This document shows positions 1 to 4,818 of a stretch of 5,898 nucleotides of DNA, one piece after another (positions within the stretch are counted from its first letter, which is position 1; each line of letters opens with the position of its first letter). Made by a program: the position numbers and the translations under genes. This DNA comes from Pseudomonadota bacterium (GTDB lineage: Bacteria; Pseudomonadota; Alphaproteobacteria; Caulobacterales; Caulobacteraceae), in NCBI GenBank assembly GCA_023445955.1, contig JAEXJH010000589.1, positions 1 through 5,898 on the forward strand, in the 5' to 3' direction. Under the pieces are notes generated by a model. That model had not been told where the DNA came from and did no database searches. It saw nothing but the letters and a program-made list of their open reading frames with translations.

Positions 1-1182
1 GCCCAGAAGCCCGCGCCGATCGCCGTGCGCCAGATCCGTCTCGACACCGACGCCTTCGACGCCTGGCTGGCCCCCGAGGGCGCCCGGCCCGCGGCCGTCG
101 ACATCCGCCCAGACCAGCCCTTCAACATCATCTATTCCAGCGGTACGACCGGCACGCCTAAGGGCATCGTCCAGTCGCACGGCATGCGCTGGAAGCACGT
201 CTTCCGGGGCGACGCGGTCGGCTACGGCCCGACGGCCGTCAGCGTCCTGTCGACCCCGCTCTATTCCAACACCACGCTGGTCTGCTTTTTCCCGACCCTG
301 GCCGGCGGCGGCACCGTCGTGCTGATGAAGAAGTTTGACGCCGGCAAATATCTGGAGCTGGCCCAGCAGCACCGCATGACCCACACCATGCTTGTGCCGG
401 TGCAGTACCGCCGCCTGATGGAGCGGCCCGACTTCGACAGCTACGACCTGTCGACCACGCACCTGAAGTTCTGCACCAGCGCCCCGTTCGCGGCCGAGCT
501 GAAGGGGGAGGTGCTCAAGCGCTGGCCCGGCGGGCTGGTCGAGTATTTCGGCATGACCGAGGGCGGCGGCACCTGCATCCTCATCGCCCACGAGCATCCA
601 GACAAGCTGCACACGGTCGGCCAGCCTGCGCCCGGCCACGACATCCGCCTGATCGACGAGGACGGTGTCCAGGTCGGTCCCGGCGTGGTCGGCGAGATCG
701 TCGGCCGCTCGGCTGCGACCATGAACGGCTATCACGGCCGCCCCGACAAGACCGCCGAGGCGATCTGGACCTCGCCCGAGGGCTGGACCTTCATCCGCAC
801 CGGCGATGTCGGCCGCTTCGACGAGGACGGCTTCCTCACGCTGATGGATCGCAAGAAGGACATGATCATCAGCGGCGGCTTCAACATCTATCCGTCCGAC
901 CTGGAGGCCGTGCTGGTCCAGCACCCGGCGGTGGTCGAGGCCGCCGTGGTCGGCGTGCCCTCCGACGCCTGGGGCGAGACCCCGGTGGCCTTCGTGGCGG
1001 TGAAGGGCGAGGCCGAAGCCGAGGCGATCAAGACCTTCGTCAACGGCCAGGTCGGCAAGACCCAGCGGCTGGCGGATGTGAAGATCGTCGAGAGCCTGCC
1101 GCGCAGTCACATCGGCAAGGTTCTGAAGCGCGAACTGCGCGACTCATGGCAAGGTTCGGGGCAAGTTTCGCCTACCGCGTAG
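1..1182 (+). CDS. Acyl-CoA synthetase-type AMP-forming ligase (class I adenylate-forming), 5'-truncated by window edge
   Basis: This is the C-terminal 393 codons of an enzyme that activates a carboxylic acid with ATP to an acyl-adenylate and passes it to CoA. Visible family motifs, numbered from the first codon in the window: the P-loop YSSGTTGTPKG (45-55), YFGMTEG (182-188), the RTGD that contacts ribose (266-269), the hinge and C-domain entry DRKKDMIISGGFNIYPSDLE (283-302), and the A10 motif SHIGKVLKREL with the adenylation lysine at codon 373. All catalytic elements look intact. Relatives are usually 500-550 residues, so roughly 110-160 N-terminal residues lie outside the window. A GTG at 25 is in frame but is not a plausible start, because the reading frame is open to base 1 and a start there would remove most of the N-terminal domain. 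The acid substrate cannot be told; fatty acyl or aryl acids are both possible. The gene ends with TAG, followed by a 115-nt gap before the next start. Confidence 0.93.
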   Translation, partial: AQKPAPIAVRQIRLDTDAFDAWLAPEGARPAAVDIRPDQPFNIIYSSGTTGTPKGIVQSHGMRWKHVFRGDAVGYGPTAVSVLSTPLYSNTTLVCFFPTLAGGGTVVLMKKFDAGKYLELAQQHRMTHTMLVPVQYRRLMERPDFDSYDLSTTHLKFCTSAPFAAELKGEVLKRWPGGLVEYFGMTEGGGTCILIAHEHPDKLHTVGQPAPGHDIRLIDEDGVQVGPGVVGEIVGRSAATMNGYHGRPDKTAEAIWTSPEGWTFIRTGDVGRFDEDGFLTLMDRKKDMIISGGFNIYPSDLEAVLVQHPAVVEAAVVGVPSDAWGETPVAFVAVKGEAEAEAIKTFVNGQVGKTQRLADVKIVESLPRSHIGKVLKRELRDSWQGSGQVSPTA

Positions 1183-1221
1183 ACTTTTTTGCCGCGACGG
1201 CGCGCCACATTAGGCCAGCCG

Positions 1222-1226
1222 GAATC
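1222..1226. promoter_or_regulatory. GANTC (CcrM-type methylation) site in the promoter gap
   Basis: GAATC lies 16 nt upstream of the CtrA-like half-site and 72 nt upstream of the chosen ATG of the DegT-like gene. In Caulobacter and relatives, CcrM methylates the adenine of GANTC, and the regulator GcrA reads this at some promoters. The motif is short and occurs by chance every few hundred bases at this GC content, so a role here is only a possibility. Confidence 0.25.
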
Positions 1227-1241
1227 GATGAATACGGTTGC

Positions 1242-1249
1242 TTAACCAT
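1242..1249 (+). promoter_or_regulatory. Candidate CtrA half-site TTAACCAT
   Basis: TTAACCAT matches the half-site form of the CtrA recognition motif known from Caulobacter (the full site is TTAA-N7-TTAA). It sits in the intergenic gap 48 nt upstream of the preferred ATG of the DegT-like gene. It overlaps a 10-bp perfect palindrome, ACCATATGGT (1245-1254). At about 70% GC this 8-mer is expected only about 0.02 times in a window this size on both strands, so its intergenic position is suggestive. I see no convincing -35/-10 pair next to it, so whether CtrA would activate or repress cannot be judged. Confidence 0.45.
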
Positions 1250-1297
1250 ATGGTGCGGCCATGGAGGTCGCCCGGTTCGTCGTGGAATGCGTCTGAA

Positions 1298-2281
1298 ATG
1301 CTCCCGAAGCCCGCCGCTGCTCCGATCCTGACCCCGCAAGGGAGGACGTTCGTCCGTGCGTCGGGCGCGCCGATCGACTTCGACGCCGTCGCCGCCGCGC
1401 TCGGCGCCACCGGTCACAGCTCCGATCTCGACCAACGCCTGGCGTCCCGCTTCGTTCGTCCCGTCGCCGTCCGCGCCTTCGCCGAACGCGTCGAGGCGAC
1501 CGCCGCGGCGCTGAAGGCCCTGGGCGTGCGCGAAGGCGGCGTCTGCGTCGTGTCGGCCCTGGCCGATCCCGAAACCTTGGCCGGCGTCGCCGCGGCGGGC
1601 CTCAAGGCCTGGCTGGTCGACGTCGATCCGTTCAGCGCCATGTTCGACACCGGCCACCTGCGCGAGCGCCTGCCCGAGGCCCCCGGTCCGCTGGAAGCCA
1701 TCGTCCCCGCCGCCGCCCACGGCCGCGCCCCCGACATGCGCGCCTGGGCCGCCTTCCGCGCCGAGACCGGCCTGCCGATCCTGGTCGACGCCGCTGGCGC
1801 CTTCGACGTGGTGATCGAGGCTCCGGTTCCCGTTCTCGTGGGTCTGCCGAGCGGCCAAGGCGTGTTTGTCGCCTGCGAGGACGCCACCGCCATCAACGCC
1901 ATCGAGGCCGCGCCCTTCGCCGGCGAAGACGGCCTGGCCGCCTGGCCGGGCCTGCGCCAGCGCCTGTGCGGCACGGCCCAGCAACTGCGCGTCCTGCTGC
2001 TGGACAGCGGCGTCGGCTTCCAGCCCGGCTGGGGCATGAGCTGGATCTCGCAGACCTGCGCCCTGTCGCTGCCCACCGACGACGCCGGCGCGGTGGCCTG
2101 GAAGCTCCAGGCGGCGGGCGTCGCCGCCAGCTGCTCGGTCCGCGACCGCTCGCTCGTCGCCGACGACACCCCGACCGCCGACCACCTGGCGGCCTCGACC
2201 GTGGTCATCGCGCTGGACCCCAGCCTCGACATCGAGGGCCTGGACCGCCTCTGCGACGCCCTGCGCGACGCGGTGGCCTAA
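1298..2281 (+). CDS. DegT/DnrJ/EryC1-like (aminotransferase-fold) protein lacking the PLP lysine
   Basis: A 327-residue protein, somewhat shorter than the usual 360-400 of the sugar aminotransferase family DegT/DnrJ/EryC1/StrS. Family landmarks in order: ALKALGVREGG (71-81), matching the stretch leading to the PLP phosphate region; GLKAWLVDVDP (101-111); EAIVPAAAHGRAPDM (133-147), resembling the family's 'AI.PVH..G...DM'; and LPILVDAAGAFD (159-170), resembling 'VIEDAAQA', with the PLP-facing Asp kept at 164. In the region where active members carry the Schiff-base lysine (about 180-191, VGLPSGQGVFV) there is none, and no lysine occurs at all between residues 104 and 268. Transaminase activity is therefore unlikely; a binding, regulatory or non-PLP role is inferred. 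ATG 1298 is preferred because residues added by ATG 1250 or TTG 1238 (RPWRSPGSSW and so on) do not resemble the family. Only a weak GGAA (1284-1287) precedes it. Family call by eye, fairly sure; function unknown. Confidence 0.72.
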   Translation: MLPKPAAAPILTPQGRTFVRASGAPIDFDAVAAALGATGHSSDLDQRLASRFVRPVAVRAFAERVEATAAALKALGVREGGVCVVSALADPETLAGVAAAGLKAWLVDVDPFSAMFDTGHLRERLPEAPGPLEAIVPAAAHGRAPDMRAWAAFRAETGLPILVDAAGAFDVVIEAPVPVLVGLPSGQGVFVACEDATAINAIEAAPFAGEDGLAAWPGLRQRLCGTAQQLRVLLLDSGVGFQPGWGMSWISQTCALSLPTDDAGAVAWKLQAAGVAASCSVRDRSLVADDTPTADHLAASTVVIALDPSLDIEGLDRLCDALRDAVA

Positions 2282-2302
2282 GGCCGCGCAATCGCCTAGT
2301 CA

Positions 2303-2326
2303 TTCGGCGCTGATCCTCACGCCGAA
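2303..2326 (+). promoter_or_regulatory. Inverted repeat overlapping the ribosome site of the DUF2199 gene
   Basis: TTCGGCG (2303-2309) and CGCCGAA (2320-2326) are perfect 7-bp arms around a 10-nt loop. The 3' arm runs into GAAGG (2324-2328), the only Shine-Dalgarno-like sequence before the ATG at 2334. In RNA the hairpin would pair part of that site. No T-run follows, so it is not a standard intrinsic terminator. A translational control element, an mRNA-processing hairpin, or chance in GC-rich DNA are all possible. Confidence 0.4.
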
Positions 2327-2333
2327 GGTTGCG

Positions 2334-2807
2334 ATGGCCGACGAGTCTCAAGAGCTGTCCCTGGACTGGGGCTTCGAACTGCCGGACGAGGTCTGGGCGC
2401 TGCCTGAGGCCGACCAGGACGAGCAGGTCCGCTACAGCGACGACCTGTGCCAGTGGGGCGACCGCTTCTTCATCCGCTGCATCCTCCCCGTGCCGCTGAA
2501 GGGGCAGGACGACTATTTCGGCTGGGGCGTCTGGGCCGAAGTCGAGGCCGAGGTCTTCGAGCGCTACCTCGACCTCTATGACGCCGACGGCCGCGAAGAG
2601 CCGCCGCATCCGGCCAAGCTGGCCAACAAGCTCGCGCCCTATCCCGGCACGACCCTGGGCACCCGCCTGCTGATCCAGTTCCAGGATCCCGACGAGCGCC
2701 CGACCCTGCGCCTGTCGGAAAGCGACAAGAGCCGCCTGGCCCAGGAACAGCGCGACGGCATCGACGCCGCCCGGCACCGCGAGATCCTGGAGGTCTGCGA
2801 GGGCTAG
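2334..2807 (+). CDS. DUF2199 family protein, N-terminally short
   Basis: A 157-residue soluble, acidic protein with no signal peptide or membrane segment. It carries the DUF2199 signature: SDDLCQWGDRFFIRCILPVP (35-54), FGWGVWAEVEAEVFERYLDLY (62-82, where relatives have 'FGWGVWVSLS...F.RY'), a PYPGTTLGTRLLIQFQ stretch (102-117), RPTLRL (122-127) and the closing LAQEQRDGI (135-143). Family function is unknown to me. Members usually begin with a CxxC-type segment before the conserved 'P..F..P' stretch; here the protein starts just before GFELPDEVW (13-21) and that Cys pair is absent. The frame is open upstream but contains no cysteines and no better start codon, and GAAGG five bases before the ATG supports this start. 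It lies 52 nt after the DegT-like gene and may share its transcript. Confidence 0.85.
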   Translation: MADESQELSLDWGFELPDEVWALPEADQDEQVRYSDDLCQWGDRFFIRCILPVPLKGQDDYFGWGVWAEVEAEVFERYLDLYDADGREEPPHPAKLANKLAPYPGTTLGTRLLIQFQDPDERPTLRLSESDKSRLAQEQRDGIDAARHREILEVCEG

Positions 2808-2817
2808 GCGTTGGCGT

Positions 2818-2845
2818 TTGACTCTTAACTCTACATATGTAGAGT
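2818..2845 (+). promoter_or_regulatory. Candidate promoter of the PadR-membrane protein operon, apparently leaderless
   Basis: TTGACT (2818-2823) matches five of six bases of the housekeeping -35 box. TAGAGT (2840-2845), after a 16-bp spacer, matches four of six of the -10 box. Transcription would then begin about 7 nt later, at or next to the ATG at 2852. That fits the absence of any Shine-Dalgarno sequence there; leaderless mRNAs are common in Caulobacter. The -10 box lies within the 22-bp palindrome. A GANTC site (GACTC, 2820-2824) overlaps the -35 box. Assigned by eye. Confidence 0.42.
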
Positions 2846-2847
2846 TA
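2826..2847. promoter_or_regulatory. Perfect 22-bp palindrome, probable PadR operator
   Basis: The arms are TAACTCTACAT (2826-2836) and ATGTAGAGTTA (2837-2847), perfectly complementary with no spacer. The element is strikingly AT-rich for this DNA and ends 4 nt before the PadR start codon. PadR-type regulators are dimers that often bind palindromes rich in ATGT/ACAT next to their own gene, and this site has ACAT-ATGT at its centre. It covers the predicted -10 box, so bound regulator would block RNA polymerase. Autorepression is inferred from position and symmetry. Confidence 0.78.
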
Positions 2848-2851
2848 TCTC

Positions 2852-3157
2852 ATGGAACGGAAACGCAAGCCCTCTCCGCAGGCGAAGACCCTTCTCGCGG
2901 CGCTGCTCACCGAGCCCTCCGCATGGCGACACGGCTACGACCTGTCGCGCGAAACGGGGCTGGCGTCCGGCACCCTCTATCCCCTGCTGGCGCGCCTGCA
3001 GTCGGCGGGCCTGCTGGAGGCGCAGTGGCGTGATGCGCCCGAAACCGGGCGTCCGCCCCGACATGTCTATCGCCTGACCGCCGAGGGCAGGGCGGCCGCC
3101 CGCGAGGCGGCGAATCAAGCGCCGGCGACCTCACCTTTGAAAGGAGCCCTGGCATGA
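2852..3157 (+). CDS. PadR family transcriptional regulator (short form)
   Basis: A 101-residue winged-helix DNA-binding protein. The PadR signature is clear: HGYDLSRETGLASGTLYPLL (27-46), containing the recognition helix (GTLYPLLARLQSAGLL), followed by the wing GRPPRHVYRLTAEGRAAARE (66-85). The C-terminal tail after the wing is short, so the usual dimerisation helix is reduced to about 20 residues; this is the compact PadR class. The basic start MERKRKPSPQ probably contacts DNA. The ATG has no Shine-Dalgarno sequence and follows the palindrome directly, suggesting a leaderless transcript under self-control. The stop overlaps the start of the next gene as ATGA, so the two are co-translated. 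PadR proteins typically repress their own operon until a ligand binds; no ligand can be deduced here. Confidence 0.93.
   Translation: MERKRKPSPQAKTLLAALLTEPSAWRHGYDLSRETGLASGTLYPLLARLQSAGLLEAQWRDAPETGRPPRHVYRLTAEGRAAAREAANQAPATSPLKGALA
3141..3146 (+). promoter_or_regulatory. Strong Shine-Dalgarno site AAGGAG inside the padR-type gene
   Basis: AAGGAG sits 7 nt before the ATG at 3154, within the last codons of the PadR gene. It fixes the start of the membrane protein. It is the only near-consensus ribosome site noted in this window. Confidence 0.85.
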
Positions 3158-3696
3158 GCTGGACGCAACGCCTGGCGGACCTGGCGGTCCGCATTGCTCC
3201 CGAAGCACGACGCGACTGGGCGCGGGCGATCGCGGCGGAGCTGGCGCACCTGCCCGCCGCGCAACGCCCGGGCTTCGCGCTGGGCGGCGTGCTGGCCGCG
3301 ATCGGCTGGCGCGTGCGGGATCCGCAATCGGTCGACGTCGCCGCGCGCGGAGGCCTTGCCGCCGGCGCGCTGATCTGGGCCGGGCTGCTGGGCCATCTGG
3401 CTTGGAGGCTGGCGGGCTCGGACACGGGTCTGGCCACGGTGTTCGGCGCCGTGGGCCTTATCGCCTGCGCGGGGGCGGTGGTGACCGCGCGCCTGGGTTT
3501 GAACGTCGTTGTCCGCGTCGGCGGCGCCGGCTTCTGTGTCGCCGCGGGCTACGCGCTCTTGGCGCCGATTCTGACCCCGGACTTCCCGGCGCTGGGCTAC
3601 TGCCGCGCCGTGTCGACCGAGATCGCCGGCATGCTGGCCCTGGCGATCGTCGTGGCGCTGCTGGTCCGCGCCTATGGCCGGTGGAGCGCGGCCTAG
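3154..3696 (+). CDS. PadR-operon integral membrane protein, four predicted helices
   Basis: A 180-residue protein with a cytoplasmic-looking N-terminal region (1-60) and about four hydrophobic segments: roughly 66-86, 92-112, 120-140 and 156-173. It has no cleavable signal peptide. The N-terminal motif RRDWARAIAAELAHLP (19-34) followed by FALGGVLAAIGWR (41-53) resembles the 'W..AM.AEL......FALGCL' motif often seen in small membrane proteins encoded directly after padR-type genes in proteobacteria. The gene overlaps the regulator by ATGA and has its own AAGGAG, so the two are translationally coupled. The target of the regulator is therefore most simply this membrane protein. No catalytic or transport motif is visible, and its function is unknown. 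The link to other PadR-partner proteins is from memory of the motif. Confidence 0.85.
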   Translation: MSWTQRLADLAVRIAPEARRDWARAIAAELAHLPAAQRPGFALGGVLAAIGWRVRDPQSVDVAARGGLAAGALIWAGLLGHLAWRLAGSDTGLATVFGAVGLIACAGAVVTARLGLNVVVRVGGAGFCVAAGYALLAPILTPDFPALGYCRAVSTEIAGMLALAIVVALLVRAYGRWSAA

Positions 3697-3848
3697 GGCC
3701 AAGCTTCCACTTTCAAGGCCAAGATCGACGGCGACACCCTGACCCCGCGCTACGACAGCGGCGGGTGGAGCCGGGCTTCTTCCATACCGACACGGCCCGG
3801 CGCTCGGTGTTCTTCAACGGCGCGAACCTCTCCAAGGCTCGGAACTAG
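3697..3848 (+). pseudogene. Possible frameshifted C-terminal remnant of an unidentified gene
   Basis: Just after the membrane protein stop, one frame reads FKAKIDGDTLTPRYDSGG (from 3712). From about 3765 a second frame reads VEPGFFHTDTARRSVFFNGA and continues to a TAG at 3846-3848. Both parts read like natural protein with ordinary codon use. Adding one G to the GGG run near 3763-3765 would join them smoothly as ...DSGG-VEPGFF. There is no start codon or ribosome site, and only about 50 codons remain, so this looks like the 3' end of a gene whose front was lost, perhaps when the PadR operon arrived or the region was deleted. I do not recognise the family; the first half looks beta-strand-like. 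A chance open stretch in GC-rich DNA remains possible. Confidence 0.4.
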
Positions 3849-4813
3849 AGCCAGCCTGTCTTCTTGAAACGCCGGTACAGCAGGCCGCACACCACCACGA
3901 TCGCGCCGAGCACGGCCGGATAGCCGTACGTCCACTTCAGCTCCGGCATGTGCTCGAAGTTCATGCCGTAGACGCCGGCCACGGCCGTGGGAACGGCCAG
4001 GATGGCGGCCCAGGCGGCCAGTTGGCGGGTGATGACGCCCTGGCGCTGCTGTTCCAGCAGGCTGCTGATCTCGAAGACGAACGTCAGCACCTCGCGCAGG
4101 CCGTCGACCAGGATCTCGGTGCGCTGGATGTGGTCGCGGACGTCGCGGAAATAGGGCCGCACGTCGGTGTCGATGCAGGGCAGCTCGTGGTGCTCCAGCG
4201 CGCTGACCACCTGGGTCATGGGACCCAGCAGCTTCTTGAACTTCATCAGCGCCCGGCGGAGGTTGAAGATGCGGGCGATCTCGGCGCGGGTCAGGAAAGC
4301 GTCCAGTGCGCGGCGCTCGAACGCGACCAGCTCCTCCTCGATGGCGTCGACGATCGGCATGTAGCCGTCGACGATGAAGTCCAGCACCGCGTGCAGCACA
4401 TAGTCGACGCCGTGCTTGAGCAGGGCCGGCGCGGCCTCCAGCTGGGCGCGCAGTTCGGTATGGGCGCGGGCCGAGCCGTGGCGGACGGTGATCAGGTGGC
4501 GGCGGCCGACGAAGAAATCGGTCTCGCCATACTCGATGCGGTCGTTCTCCAGGTGCGCGGTCTTGGCGACCACGAACAACTGGTCGCCATAGACGTCGAC
4601 CTTGGGCGTCTGGCGGGCGTTCAGCGCATCCTCGATCGCCAGCGGATGCAGGTGGAAGGTCTGCTGCAGCACCCGCAGCTCGGCTTCTTCGGGCTCGACC
4701 AGGCCGATCCAGACGAACTCGCCCTCGCGGGGCTGCAGGCCGGCCGGATCGTCCAGGCTGAGCGGCCGGACGACCTCGCCGTTCACATAGGCGCTGGCGG
4801 CGACGACGGTCAT
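3845..4813 (-). CDS. corA: CorA family magnesium/divalent cation channel
   Basis: A 322-residue protein of typical CorA length. The large N-terminal cytoplasmic domain (1-260) includes HPLAIEDALNARQTPKVDVY (56-75) and the long stalk helix region up to residue 260. The first membrane helix (about 263-281) ends in the diagnostic YGMNF (282-286), followed by the periplasmic loop EHMPELKW (287-294), which matches classical CorA. The second helix (about 298-313) ends in the basic tail RRFKKTGWL. CorA forms homopentamers in the inner membrane that let in Mg2+, and often Co2+ or Ni2+; the GMN motif is the selectivity filter. The ATG start lies 5 nt after the deaminase stop with no clear Shine-Dalgarno sequence, so translation probably depends on coupling. 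The frame stays open upstream through the deaminase gene, but that stretch is an out-of-frame shadow. The stop shares a CTAG with the facing remnant. Confidence 0.95.
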   Translation of the reverse strand: MTVVAASAYVNGEVVRPLSLDDPAGLQPREGEFVWIGLVEPEEAELRVLQQTFHLHPLAIEDALNARQTPKVDVYGDQLFVVAKTAHLENDRIEYGETDFFVGRRHLITVRHGSARAHTELRAQLEAAPALLKHGVDYVLHAVLDFIVDGYMPIVDAIEEELVAFERRALDAFLTRAEIARIFNLRRALMKFKKLLGPMTQVVSALEHHELPCIDTDVRPYFRDVRDHIQRTEILVDGLREVLTFVFEISSLLEQQRQGVITRQLAAWAAILAVPTAVAGVYGMNFEHMPELKWTYGYPAVLGAIVVVCGLLYRRFKKTGWL

Positions 4814-4818
4814 GGACG

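Noticed and set aside
1172..1190. Possible intrinsic terminator of the acyl-CoA synthetase gene: CTAC/GTAG arms followed by six T
   Set aside because: The stem has only four base pairs and overlaps the stop codon, too weak to call despite the T run.
1250..1297. Earlier starts of the DegT-like gene (TTG 1238, ATG 1250, GTG 1253)
   Set aside because: The added residues do not resemble the family, no ribosome site precedes them, and they would put the CtrA-like site at or within the coding start.
1172..2185. A 337-codon antisense frame over the DegT-like gene
   Set aside because: Composition is Gly/Arg/Ala-rich with no motif; it is a by-product of high GC at third positions. The plus-strand protein matches a family.
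2826..2847. The 22-bp palindrome read as a terminator of the DUF2199 gene
   Set aside because: The arms are AT-rich, there is no loop and no T run; position over a -10 box next to a PadR start fits an operator better.
3402..3764. Plus-strand frame overlapping the membrane protein and running into the remnant
   Set aside because: The portion before about 3765 is an Arg/Gly-rich shadow of the membrane protein. Only the last 28 codons look like protein, and these are reported as the remnant.
3836..3852. GGCTC/GAGCC hairpin between the convergent operons as a two-way terminator
   Set aside because: Five-pair stem inside coding ends and no T run on either side; not supported as a terminator.
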